28,210 nt of DNA from Candidatus Omnitrophota bacterium (GTDB taxonomy: Bacteria > Omnitrophota > Gorgyraeia > Gygaellales > JAHJCI01), in assembly GCA_016783355.1 (NCBI GenBank), contig JADHWR010000008.1, positions 1-28,210 on the forward strand. The letters are read 5' to 3'. Made by a program: the position numbers and the translations under genes. Of the stretch, positions 14,885-22,738 are shown piece by piece. Every line of letters begins with the position of its first letter. Positions within the stretch are counted from its first letter, which is position 1. The notes beneath the pieces are model-generated. The model ran no database searches. It saw nothing but the letters and a program-made list of their open reading frames with translations, and was not told the origin of the DNA.

Positions 14885-15120
14885 CTCGCCACCCGCTCAT
14901 CCATCTATCTCAAGCAGCGGGTGGCAGCCAAGACGAAGGCCTTATTCGCGCGCAGTGAAATGAGCACGAATGAGGTGGGTTGGCACTTCGACCCTGCTCA
15001 GTGCCAACCCTGAGCTTGTCGAATGGGTTGGCTGACAGGACCTGCGTCTTTCGCAGATGTCAGTCCTAAACCGCAGTAGACCGCTGAAAGATTTCAGCGC
15101 TGGGAATAAAAACTTTCATT
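14885..15120. repeat. Composite repeat between pdxJ and acpS, with a nested 48-bp insert
   Basis: From the left: a GCCACCCGCT end fragment; an AGCGGGT-family element starting GCGGGTGGCAGCCAAG (from about 14917) and ending GACAGGACCTGC; and the reversed second module with CCGCTGAAAGATTTCAGCGC and an ACTTTCATTC end at about 15118. Inside the first element a CACTTCGAC-type insert is flanked by GGGTTGG (14977-14983 and 15025-15031), a 48-base duplication interval. The copy at 2626-2707 lacks this insert. Confidence 0.82.
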
Positions 15121-15136
15121 CACGAATTTCAGTACA

Positions 15137-15850
15137 TTAGCCGTTGATTAAATGCTTCATTTGAAGAATTGCTTCTTCCAAACCCACAATTGCTGCCCGA
15201 CAAATAATGGAATAGCCTATATTTAATTCCTCAATCTCCTCAATCTTAGCAATTGCATCAACATTAAAATAATCTAGACCATGACCGGCAAAGACAAAAA
15301 ACCCTTTAGTTTTTGCATAGCGTGCTACAGTTTTAATCTGCTGTAATGCCCTTTCTTTTTGCTCCTCAGTCTTTGCATTGGCATATCTGCCTGTATGTAA
15401 CTCCACCATCTTCACGGGGATTTCTAATGCGTGATTAATCTGAGCTTTGTCCGGGTCGATAAAAAGACTGACCGGGATGTCATTTTGATTTAATTTCTTT
15501 GCTGCCTTTTTGATCGCCTTAAAATCTTTCCTTACATCTACCCCGCCCTCAGTAGTCATCTCCTGTCTTCGCTCGGGGACTAAGGTTGCCCGGTTCGGTT
15601 TTAACCTGAGGGCAAACTCAACAATATCCGGCGCAATAGACATCTCTAAATTTAATTTAATCTTGACCACTTCTTTCAATAAGAATAAGTCCCTTTCTTT
15701 AATATGTCGGCGATCTTCTCTAAGATGAACGACAATACTATCGCTGCCCGCGTTTTGCGCAATTAAAGCGGCAAATACAGGTTCAGGTTCAGGGCCTCCG
15801 CGTAATTGCCGGATACTAGCAATATGGTCAATATTTACGCCTAATCTCAT
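15137..15850 (-). CDS. pdxJ: Pyridoxine 5'-phosphate synthase
   Basis: 237 residues starting MRLGVNIDHIASIRQLRGG, then HLREDRRHIKERDL, LVPERRQEMTTEGGVDV, VSLFIDPD, MVELHTGRYAN and AGHGLDYFNV: all PdxJ signatures. It condenses 1-deoxyxylulose-5-phosphate with 3-amino-2-oxopropyl phosphate in the DXP-dependent vitamin B6 route. The ATG overlaps the stop of the upstream small gene (ATGA), so it is translationally coupled to the c-di-AMP genes. Confidence 0.97.
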   Translation of the reverse strand: MRLGVNIDHIASIRQLRGGPEPEPVFAALIAQNAGSDSIVVHLREDRRHIKERDLFLLKEVVKIKLNLEMSIAPDIVEFALRLKPNRATLVPERRQEMTTEGGVDVRKDFKAIKKAAKKLNQNDIPVSLFIDPDKAQINHALEIPVKMVELHTGRYANAKTEEQKERALQQIKTVARYAKTKGFFVFAGHGLDYFNVDAIAKIEEIEELNIGYSIICRAAIVGLEEAILQMKHLING

Positions 15851-16035
15851 TGCAGATATCGATGTATTTCTCCTCCAATATAAAACCAGAACAAAATTGC
15901 TAAAATCAAGGAGATTAACTTTAACCAGGGATGGGTAACGAACCAGTGTTTGATTACCTTAGATAAACCCCGCACCTTTGTCAATAAGGAAGTCCTTCGC
16001 AAATACAGAATGAATAACTTAAGTCTTTTGCGCAT
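15847..16035 (-). CDS. Truncated CdaR/YbbR-like membrane anchor protein
   Basis: 62 residues: a basic N-terminus, then HPWLKLISLILAILFWFYIG, which matches the start of YbbR/CdaR proteins (lysine-leucine-serine-leucine before one membrane helix ending in W-x-Y). In the usual protein several extracytoplasmic YbbR domains follow; here the frame stops about 10 residues after the helix. It lies 15 bases after cdaA, the canonical position for CdaR, its membrane regulator. The 4-base overlap with pdxJ argues that the short form is a settled gene, not a fresh break. Whether an anchor alone can regulate CdaA is unknown. Confidence 0.75.
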   Translation of the reverse strand: MRKRLKLFILYLRRTSLLTKVRGLSKVIKHWFVTHPWLKLISLILAILFWFYIGGEIHRYLQ

Positions 16036-16050
16036 ATTCTTGTTTTGAGA

Positions 16051-16803
16051 TTAACCCAGCTCCTTCTTTAGAGGGGGATGGGTTAAAAATTCCTTGATCT
16101 TAGGAATGATTTCGTTTGATTTCAGTCCTCTTAATTTACCCTCAAAGGCAAGAGAAAGCTCGCCTCTTTCCTCTGACACAATAATTACAACCGCATCTGT
16201 CTCCTCTGATAATCCAATAGCTGCCCGATGACGAAGACCAAAGATACGGTTTAAATTTTGGTCTTGGCTTAAAGGAAAGAGACAACCGCAGGCAGCAATA
16301 CGCCCTTGCTGGATAATCACTCCTCCGTCATGAAGAGGATTAGCCGGATAAAATATACTCTGTAATAAATCACAGCTTACAGTTGCATCAACCATTACAC
16401 CGCTTTCTGTATATGATTTTAGAGGCTCTTTCCTTTCAATGGCAATCAGTGCGCCAGTCTTACCGGAAACAAAACAATCAAGAGCCGCCTTTATCTCTTT
16501 TAAGACATTCTCCAGCTCCTTTTCCGGGAGGAGAATGTTGAATAAATAAGGCCGGCCTAAATGCGCCAAGCCCTGCCTTATCTCCGATTGAAATATGATC
16601 AGGATGGCAATTACGGATAGGGCAAATAATTTCGTCAAGAGCCAATTCAGTCTCTCCAGACCTAAGCGCTGAAAGAGAAAAAAGGCAAAAAGCAGTATAA
16701 CAATTCCGCGCAAAACCTGCAAAGCACGTGTGCCGATAAAAAAAAGCAGAATCTCATAAATAACAAACCAAAGAATAACAATCTCTAAAATTACTTTTAC
16801 CAA
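16051..16803 (-). CDS. cdaA: Membrane diadenylate cyclase CdaA
   Basis: 250 residues. Three hydrophobic segments lie within residues 1-72, followed by a DisA_N/DAC domain: GALIAIERKEPL, PLHDGGVII (D159) and GLRHRAAIG (R191-H192-R193). It makes c-di-AMP from two ATP, a signal for osmolyte balance and wall homeostasis. The family's DGA motif reads DGG and GTRHRA reads GLRHRA; both look tolerable but deserve note. The start is TTG at 16803 without a Shine-Dalgarno sequence, because the core of a heptamer-arm element lies directly upstream; initiation may depend on coupling with folP. Confidence 0.93.
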   Translation of the reverse strand: MVKVILEIVILWFVIYEILLFFIGTRALQVLRGIVILLFAFFLFQRLGLERLNWLLTKLFALSVIAILIIFQSEIRQGLAHLGRPYLFNILLPEKELENVLKEIKAALDCFVSGKTGALIAIERKEPLKSYTESGVMVDATVSCDLLQSIFYPANPLHDGGVIIQQGRIAACGCLFPLSQDQNLNRIFGLRHRAAIGLSEETDAVVIIVSEERGELSLAFEGKLRGLKSNEIIPKIKEFLTHPPLKKELG

Positions 16804-16862
16804 GTTTTTTAAGAAAGTTTTAAGTTTTACACTTCAACTTTGCGCTTTTCGCTTTGAGCTCT
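16803..16862. repeat. Heptamer-arm element at the folP/cdaA junction
   Basis: The 19-bp core AGTTTTTTAAGAAAGTTTT occupies 16803-16821 and one T-rich arm follows (CTTTGCGCTTTTCGCTTTG). It supplies the folP stop codon (TAA, 16820-16822) and C-terminal tail and sits against the cdaA start. Confidence 0.88.
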
Positions 16863-18052
16863 ACGCTTCTCTGTTCCCAATTTACAGCATCGGCTATCTT
16901 TAAAGCCTCAGAAGTTGATTTTACGTCATGGACTCTCACAATATCTGCTCCGTTCATTGCTGCAATAACAACACTGGCTAATGTTCCATTTAGTCTTTGG
17001 CTAGGCTCATTTCTATTGAGGATTTCGCCAATGAATGTCTTGCGTGACGGCCCAACTAAAATCGGGCATCCCAAAACACGGAATTGCCCAAGACTAGCCA
17101 AAAGCCTTAAATTATCTTCTTTTCTTTTTCCAAAACCGATACCCGGATCAATAATAATACTCTTTTTGTCAATGCCAAAATCAACTGCTTTTTTTATTCT
17201 CTCCTCTAAATATAAAATAATCTCATCGATTAATGATTCATAATGGGGATTGATTTGCATGGTCTTAGGGCTGCCTTTCATATGCATAATCACTACCCTT
17301 GCTTTAGCCCGCACCACTTCCTTAATCATTCGAGTGTTCCTTAATCCCGTAATATCATTGACAATTGAAGCGCCGCAATCAAGAGAAGCACGTGCAACCT
17401 CTGGTTTGTATGTATCGATAGATATGGGAACCTTAATCCTTTTTGCTAATCTTTTTATTATTGGAATAACTCTATTTAGTTCCTCCTTTGCTGATACAGG
17501 CTCTGCGCCGGGCCGGCTTGACTCTCCCCCCACGTCAATTATATCTGCTCCGTCTTTGACCATATTCTCGACATGCTTAATAATATTATCAATTTGCGAT
17601 TGGCGATTGGCGATTGGCGATTGGCGGTAAAGTCCGTCTCCAGAAAACGAATCTGGTGTTAAATTGGCAACACCCATTATCCTGACGCGAGAACACCTTT
17701 GCCGATTATAATTCTTTAGTCCTAAAACTATCTCTTGATTCAACCGTCTAAGCGGCTCTGGCTGCTGACGAAGACCAAAGGATAACCTCCTCAGCTGAGC
17801 AATAGTTCCCATGAGAAGACAATCAGTAAAATTAGTCTTTGCGCTCCTTAAGGCATCCCGGCTTACACAAACTTCTCCGCCTTTTGAGAGCATTTCCTGT
17901 TTTAGGATATTGGCGCAAAACGCGGGCACCTTCTCTAATTTGATTATGCAAAAAATTCCTTTTGGCGCCATAATTGCACAACCTTCCTTATCTGCACCAA
18001 TGTCTTGTATCAACCTTTTTAATTGCCTTAAATCAGGATTTATGATCCTCAT
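16820..18052 (-). CDS. folP: Dihydropteroate synthase with N-terminal extension
   Basis: 410 residues, longer than the roughly 280 of E. coli FolP. The DHPS barrel begins near residue 125 (RIMGVANLTPDSFSGDG) and has DVGGESSRPGAEPV, SIDTYKPEV, DPGIGFGK and GPSRKTFIG. The N-terminal ~120 residues (AFCANILKQEMLSKGGEV, LLMGTIAQLRRLS) match an extension I recall in clostridial-type and other DHPS proteins, function unknown. Four CGATTGG heptamers (17597-17624) insert a short SPIANRQSQ stretch after the first motif. The C-terminus AKSAKLKCKT is repeat-derived. ATG 18052 is preferred over TTG 18058; both lie inside the end of ftsH. Confidence 0.94.
   Translation of the reverse strand: MRIINPDLRQLKRLIQDIGADKEGCAIMAPKGIFCIIKLEKVPAFCANILKQEMLSKGGEVCVSRDALRSAKTNFTDCLLMGTIAQLRRLSFGLRQQPEPLRRLNQEIVLGLKNYNRQRCSRVRIMGVANLTPDSFSGDGLYRQSPIANRQSQIDNIIKHVENMVKDGADIIDVGGESSRPGAEPVSAKEELNRVIPIIKRLAKRIKVPISIDTYKPEVARASLDCGASIVNDITGLRNTRMIKEVVRAKARVVIMHMKGSPKTMQINPHYESLIDEIILYLEERIKKAVDFGIDKKSIIIDPGIGFGKRKEDNLRLLASLGQFRVLGCPILVGPSRKTFIGEILNRNEPSQRLNGTLASVVIAAMNGADIVRVHDVKSTSEALKIADAVNWEQRSVELKAKSAKLKCKT
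17597..17624. repeat. Four tandem CGATTGG heptamers inside folP
   Basis: Four exact copies of CGATTGG, 28 bases in total. They fall in the loop after the first DHPS motif (residues of about 143-153), encoding IANRQ/SQ-type residues without disturbing the frame. Confidence 0.85.
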
Positions 18053-19886
18053 ATCCAATGATCTGCTTTACCTGCGCCCCATCCAAGACCTCTTTTTCGA
18101 ATAAGGCATCTGCTAAGTGCTTAAGTTTTTCGTGATTTTCTTCTAATAGTTTCTTTGCCTTAGTAAATGCCTCATCAATTATCTTTTGTATCTCTTCATC
18201 AATAATGTGTGCCGTAGCATCGCTATAATTCCTCTCCTCAACCAAATCCTTTCCCAAAAATACAAGACCCTGACGTCTCCCGAGGGTCATATGCCCTAGT
18301 CTCTCTGACATTCCAAATTCAGTTACCATACGCCGCGCCATTTGTGTGGCAATTTCCAAATCATTCTCTGCGCCTGTTGTAATATCGCCCACATTTATAA
18401 CCTCAGAGGCGCGGCCACCCAAAAGCACAATAATCCTACTCACCAATTCCTGACGGCCCATAATATACCGATCTTGCAAGGGCAGCTGCATTGTATAACC
18501 TAATGCAGCCACACCACGGGGAATAATGGAAACTTTATGAAGAGGGTCAACCTCTGGTAAAAGCAAAGCCAATAGAGCATGGCCTGCCTCATGATAGGCA
18601 ACTGTCTCTTTTTCTTTCTTCGAGATAACCCGGCTCTTTCTTTCGGGTCCGGCAATTACACGCTCGATTGCCGCCTCAAGTTCCGGCATCTCAACTGCCT
18701 CTTTGTTATTACGGGCGGCTAAAAGTGCGGCCTCATTACAAAGATTGGCTAAATCTGCGCCGGAAAAACCCGGTGTCTGACGGGCAATAGAATTCAAACC
18801 AACCGACGGGTCTAATTTTATTTTACGGGTATGAATCTTAAGAATTGCCTCGCGGCCGTTAATATCGGGACGGTCAAGAACAATATGCCGGTCAAACCTT
18901 CCTGGACGAAGAAGTGCAGGATCAAGTGTATCAGGACGATTGGTTGCTGCCACAAGAATAAGGGCCTCAGTAGTACTAAATCCGTCCATCTCAACCAATA
19001 ACTGATTTAGCGTATGTTCCCTTTCGTCATGGCCTCCGCCAATACCAGCAAAACGCAGCCGGCCCACCGCATCAATCTCATCAATAAAGATAATTGCGCC
19101 CCTGCCCGAAGACTTTGCGGCACGCCTTCCTTGCGCAAAGAGATCCCGAACACGCGAGGCCCCAATACCAACAAACATCTCCACAAAATCAGAGCCCGAG
19201 ATACTAAAAAAGGGAACGTGGGCTTCTCCGGCAACTGCACGAGCAATCAAAGTTTTTCCGCAGCCCGGCGGACCAACCAGGAGTACCCCCTTGGGAATCT
19301 TGCCGCCCAATTTTTGGAATCTCTTCGGGTCTTTTAAAAATTCGATTACCTCTGTTAATTCCTCTTTTGCCTCATCTACCCCGGCGACATCATCAAAGGT
19401 TACCTTCTTTTTTTCTGTCTGGATTACTGGCTTGGCCTTGCCAAAGGAAAGGATACGATTACCCAATTCCTGGCCGCGTGCTGCCATCATCCACCAAAAA
19501 AGTATCAACAACAAAATTGGACCCAGGGAAAAAAACAAATTTGCCCAGAGGGTGCGGGGAGGCTTAACATCAAAAAGGGAGACTTTCTCTCTTAAAAGAC
19601 TAAGTAATTCTGGGTCCTCTCCGGGAATATGAAGAAAAAACCTCTGCTCATCACTGAATCTGCCCTCTATAAGCGTATCCATTTTTGTGGCAGACTTTAT
19701 TCGCGATGGCTCTTCCTTAAGAATGCGATAAAAATCACCATAAGCTATCTCGATAGGAATGCCGGAGGGTGAAATACGAAGATTAGTCAAAAGCCACAAT
19801 ATCCCAAAGATAACCAATACCCAAATCCAGGGAAACTGCTTTTGTTTTTTCTTTTTATTGCTTCTCGTTAAATTATTTATGGGCAT
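18033..19886 (-). CDS. ftsH: ATP-dependent zinc metalloprotease FtsH
   Basis: 617 residues. There are two membrane helices (WIWVLVIFGILWLL and FFSLGPILLLILFWWMM) around a small periplasmic domain, then an AAA module with GPPGCGKT (Walker A), IIFIDEIDAVG (Walker B) and ATNRPDTLDPALLRPGRF (second region of homology), and the HEAGH zinc site. It forms a hexamer that degrades membrane and regulatory proteins. A near-perfect GAGGTGAT site precedes the ATG. tilS lies 30 bases upstream and folP overlaps downstream, the common tilS-ftsH-folP order. Confidence 0.98.
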   Translation of the reverse strand: MPINNLTRSNKKKKQKQFPWIWVLVIFGILWLLTNLRISPSGIPIEIAYGDFYRILKEEPSRIKSATKMDTLIEGRFSDEQRFFLHIPGEDPELLSLLREKVSLFDVKPPRTLWANLFFSLGPILLLILFWWMMAARGQELGNRILSFGKAKPVIQTEKKKVTFDDVAGVDEAKEELTEVIEFLKDPKRFQKLGGKIPKGVLLVGPPGCGKTLIARAVAGEAHVPFFSISGSDFVEMFVGIGASRVRDLFAQGRRAAKSSGRGAIIFIDEIDAVGRLRFAGIGGGHDEREHTLNQLLVEMDGFSTTEALILVAATNRPDTLDPALLRPGRFDRHIVLDRPDINGREAILKIHTRKIKLDPSVGLNSIARQTPGFSGADLANLCNEAALLAARNNKEAVEMPELEAAIERVIAGPERKSRVISKKEKETVAYHEAGHALLALLLPEVDPLHKVSIIPRGVAALGYTMQLPLQDRYIMGRQELVSRIIVLLGGRASEVINVGDITTGAENDLEIATQMARRMVTEFGMSERLGHMTLGRRQGLVFLGKDLVEERNYSDATAHIIDEEIQKIIDEAFTKAKKLLEENHEKLKHLADALFEKEVLDGAQVKQIIGYEDHKS

Positions 19887-19916
19887 TGCTGATCACCTCA
19901 AACCTTTATTATAAAT

Positions 19917-20921
19917 CTACTTTCTGGATATACAAATGGTTTTTTTATCTTTTACTACCTTTATGCCTCCTCGTAAATCCACTATTGAACCGACAGGCCG
20001 ACGAGCGAACAAATCCAAAAGTTCTTTTAAATGCCTGAACTCTAAACAGCGCATATTTCCTGTAATCTGTGCAATGGCAAGGCGCAGTGCCAAACGCGCA
20101 ATTGCAGGATGCAGCCGCAAAAGACCCTGCAGGCTGCACGTTATCTGCTGAGACTTCGGCATATACTTGCTTTTAACCTCGGTCTTTCTAAATGCCCTTT
20201 TTGCAGATTGCTCTAAATAATTGTAATCCGAGGCAGTTGTCTGTGCCATATTTGCCAAAATCTCCTTAATATTAGGATTGTATTCTTTTTCCAGAAAAGG
20301 CAGGAGCTTATTCCTGATGCGGTTGCGAAAATATAAATCCTCAAGATTAGACTCGTCAACACAAGGCGAAATCCTTCTTCTTCTAAGATATGTCTCAATC
20401 GTTGAACGAGGTATCTCAATCAGTGGACGGATAATTGTAAATTTACCTATCTTGCGCTTAGGCAGAATTCCACTTAAGCCAGAAAGGCCTGTTCCTCTTA
20501 ATATACGCATCAATACTGTTTCTGCCTGATCGTCAAGATTATGACCAAGGGCAATCTTATTTGCCCTAAATCTTCTTACTGCTCTTAATAGAAATTCAAA
20601 TCTTATATTGCGGGCGATTTCCTCTGTTGAGGCCCTGCGTCTTTGCCGAAGAACATCGATTTCCTCGAAATAAAAAGGTAACTTGAGAGATTTGGCAAAT
20701 TTCTGACAAAAGATTCTATCCTTAAAAGAGGCTTTTCTTATCCTATGGTCTAAATGCGCCAGATACAAACTAAGATTATATTCCTTCTTAAGGCTAAATA
20801 GAACAAGGCAAAGACAAACAGAATCCGGCCCTCCGGAAATACCAATAACAATCTGATCGCCTTTGGAAATTAAATTATTCTGTTGAATGGTCTGACGCAA
20901 GTCTGTGATTATTCCCATCAT
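19917..20921 (-). CDS. tilS: tRNA(Ile)-lysidine synthase
   Basis: 334 residues. The PP-loop SGGPDSVCL is near residue 30, followed by LAHLDHRIR, ALGHNLDDQAETVLMRILRG and a FRNRIRNKLLPFLE motif. It places lysidine on C34 of tRNA-Ile(CAU) to change decoding from AUG to AUA. The protein is short, with only a remnant of the C-terminal TilS domain, like the compact Aquifex-type enzyme. The ATG pair at 20916-20921 directly abuts a heptamer-arm element and lacks a Shine-Dalgarno sequence. Confidence 0.95.
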   Translation of the reverse strand: MMGIITDLRQTIQQNNLISKGDQIVIGISGGPDSVCLCLVLFSLKKEYNLSLYLAHLDHRIRKASFKDRIFCQKFAKSLKLPFYFEEIDVLRQRRRASTEEIARNIRFEFLLRAVRRFRANKIALGHNLDDQAETVLMRILRGTGLSGLSGILPKRKIGKFTIIRPLIEIPRSTIETYLRRRRISPCVDESNLEDLYFRNRIRNKLLPFLEKEYNPNIKEILANMAQTTASDYNYLEQSAKRAFRKTEVKSKYMPKSQQITCSLQGLLRLHPAIARLALRLAIAQITGNMRCLEFRHLKELLDLFARRPVGSIVDLRGGIKVVKDKKTICISRK

Positions 20922-20925
20922 TGAA

Positions 20926-21029
20926 GCGCAAAGCGAAAAGCGAAAAGCGCAAAACTAAAGTGAAAGCGTAAAGTTTTTTAAGAAAGTTTTGCGTTTCAAC
21001 TTTGTGCTTTGCGCCTTGCGCTTTGCGTT
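20926..21029. repeat. Complete heptamer-arm element between tRNA-Met and tilS
   Basis: The 19-bp core AGTTTTTTAAGAAAGTTTT (20972-20990) is identical to that at 16803. It has an A-rich left arm (GCGCAAAGCGAAAAGCGAAA) and a T-rich right arm (GCTTTGCGCCTTGCGCTTTG). The arms are roughly complementary, so the whole element can fold back on itself. It is the best-preserved two-armed copy. Confidence 0.88.
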
Positions 21030-21036
21030 AATATAT

Positions 21037-21110
21037 TGGCGGCGACCCGATTCGAACGGGTGACATAACGGGTATGAGCCGTCCGCTCTACCAGGCTGAG
21101 CTACGCCGCC
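21037..21110 (-). tRNA. tRNA-Met (anticodon CAU), elongator type
   Basis: Acceptor GGCGGCG/CGCCGCC, D-arm GCTC/GAGC, anticodon stem GACGG/CCGTT with loop CTCATAC (CAT), and T-arm ACCCG-TTCGAAT-CGGGT. The discriminator is A and CCA is not encoded. G1-C72 pairing and the absence of three G-C pairs in the anticodon stem exclude the initiator. A lysidine-modified tRNA-Ile is not fully ruled out. Confidence 0.93.
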
Positions 21111-21201
21111 TTGAGAAATTCCACCTAAAATAAATAGGGAACCCAAAAGAGGCCAAAATGCGTATCAATACCTATTGGGGAATACGAAAGGAGGGTTCTT
21201 T

Positions 21202-22278
21202 TCATCCCGCATCTATTTTATCCACTACCTTTAAAAAGGCTTCTACTACCCTTGTGTCAAATTGAGTTCCAGAATTTTTCTTCAATTCATAAAGCACTTC
21301 TCTCTTAGGTAGGGCTCCACGGTAAGGCCGCTCTGAACGCATTGCATCATAAGCATCGGCAAGATGTAGTATCCTCGCCCCCAATGGTATCTGCTCACCT
21401 TTTAAGCCGTCAGGATAACCCTTGCCATCACATTGCTCATGGTGATGCTTAACCAAATCAATCACATCTCCCAGGAAACTCAATGGCTCTAAAATCTGGA
21501 CCGCCAGAAGAGGATGTTTCTGCACCTCTATCCTTTCTTCCTTGGTCAAGGGTCCTGGTTTATTCAATACACCATCTCTGATACCGATCTTACCCAAATC
21601 ATGTAGTTCACAGGCCTGACGGATTAAATCAATCTCTCTGATGCCCAGTCCCAACTCTTGCGCAATGGCAACAGCATATTTCGTAACATTCTCGGAGTGG
21701 CGATGGGTGTAGTGGTCACGCGCATCAATTGCGTGGGCAAGTGCCCTGATTGTGCGCATATAAGTAGAGCGCAAATCATCATAGAGCCGGCTCAAATTCC
21801 TCGTTGCCTCTTCAATCCTTTTCGAAAGCAACGTGTTTTGCTTAGAGAGAGTCATATTTTGCTCTTGCAGAGTCTTCTGGAAATGACGATGGCTTTGTAA
21901 TAAAGAATGCAGTTGCACTCCCTTTTTTATTACAAAAGTTAAATTTTGTAGATTTATTGGCTTAGTGAAAACCTCATAGGCCCCTAATGTTAAAACCTCA
22001 TCCCTGAACGCCGGATCTGTTTCTTCAAAAATGACTGTAATAACTACATCAGTGTTAATCTTCTTTATGGTCTTCAGTAACTCTAATCCGGGAATCTGAG
22101 CCATGTTAAACTTCATAATTACAAGATCAAAGTTATTCTCTTTCAAGATGTCCAAGGCAACATTTGCATCTGACTCCTGGGTTAAAGAATACCCCTGCTT
22201 TCTCAGCTCTTCCTTAAGATAGAGTGAAATCGTAGGGCTATCATGAATTAGTAAAATATTTCCTTTTTGCCCTTGCAT
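21202..22278 (-). CDS. HD-GYP domain protein with degenerate receiver
   Basis: 358 residues. The N-terminal receiver fold (1-120) lacks key residues: the acidic pair is H12-D13 and the phosphoacceptor position is lysine (VIMKFNM, K56), though K106 of the FTKP motif is kept. A coiled linker (LHSLLQSHRHFQKTLQEQN) follows. The C-terminal HD-GYP domain is intact, with LHDLGKIGI, KHHHEQCDGKGYPDG and LHLADAYDAM. HD-GYP enzymes hydrolyse c-di-GMP or related cyclic dinucleotides. Since the receiver cannot be phosphorylated in the standard way, input must be by binding, or the protein is constitutive. It has its own promoter and almost no 5' leader. Confidence 0.92.
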   Translation of the reverse strand: MQGQKGNILLIHDSPTISLYLKEELRKQGYSLTQESDANVALDILKENNFDLVIMKFNMAQIPGLELLKTIKKINTDVVITVIFEETDPAFRDEVLTLGAYEVFTKPINLQNLTFVIKKGVQLHSLLQSHRHFQKTLQEQNMTLSKQNTLLSKRIEEATRNLSRLYDDLRSTYMRTIRALAHAIDARDHYTHRHSENVTKYAVAIAQELGLGIREIDLIRQACELHDLGKIGIRDGVLNKPGPLTKEERIEVQKHPLLAVQILEPLSFLGDVIDLVKHHHEQCDGKGYPDGLKGEQIPLGARILHLADAYDAMRSERPYRGALPKREVLYELKKNSGTQFDTRVVEAFLKVVDKIDAG

Positions 22279-22287
22279 ATGTTTGTA

Positions 22288-22316
22288 ATTATAAACTCTT
22301 TTTTCAAAAGACGCAA
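22288..22316 (-). promoter_or_regulatory. Promoter of the HD-GYP gene, leaderless type
   Basis: On the minus strand TTGCGT (22311-22316) and TATAAT (22288-22293) are 17 bases apart. The -10 box ends 9 bases before the ATG at 22278, so the leader would be only about 2-4 bases. There is no Shine-Dalgarno sequence. Confidence 0.65.
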
Positions 22317-22344
22317 TCTTTTTTATAGTTCCTTCCCATCCAAA

Positions 22345-22735
22345 CCCCTGCCATTCGCGCGCAGTGAAATGAGCGGGTCCTGTCTTCGGCGGAGCCCAAA
22401 ATTGTCCTCGCTCAAGGGGAAGCCTCTATAGGGTATAATTCGCTGCGGGCAATTCTGGGCCGCCCACCGCCTCGCCACCCGCTGATCCAGCTTATTTCAG
22501 AGGAGCTGCTTGACTTCAGAATGAAAGTTTTTATGGACAGTGCATTAGAAATCCTTCGGCAGGTGTCTGCAAGGAATTACGAGGAGTGAATGACGGAACT
22601 GACCGTAAGGGAATTCCGTCAAATGAACGAGTTGTAAACCGTAGCAGACGGCGAAAGAGTTCAGCGCTGGGAATAAAGACTTTCATTCGGATAGTCTCGC
22701 CACCCGCTTGATAAAACGAGAACCGTTCCCGATTG
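22345..22735. repeat. Repeat cluster between rodA and the HD-GYP gene
   Basis: This gene-free stretch of about 460 bases (22279-22738) holds the HD-GYP promoter and repeats. A reversed 112-bp AGCGGGT/ACCCGCT element occupies 22372-22483. A 170-bp unit (22519-22688) has 16-bp ends GAATGAAAGTTTTTAT and ATAAAGACTTTCATTC that are inverted with one mismatch; it contains the AGCAGACGGC / TTCAGCGCTGGG module. Fragments CTCGCCACCCGCTT (22692-22706) and CGAGAACCGTTCCC near 22717 follow. An open frame at 22531-22758 merely reflects these repeats. Confidence 0.85.
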
Positions 22736-22738
22736 TCC

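Noticed and set aside
14857..14904. Longer AcpS N-terminus
   Set aside because: The added residues come from a repeat end; the family starts at MAVIGNGVDI.
21037..21110. Initiator tRNA
   Set aside because: Position 1-72 is a G-C pair and the anticodon stem lacks three consecutive G-C pairs.
21111..21201. Terminator or small RNA after the HD-GYP gene
   Set aside because: Only a short imperfect CCAATAGG-type inverted repeat is visible; nothing strong enough to call.
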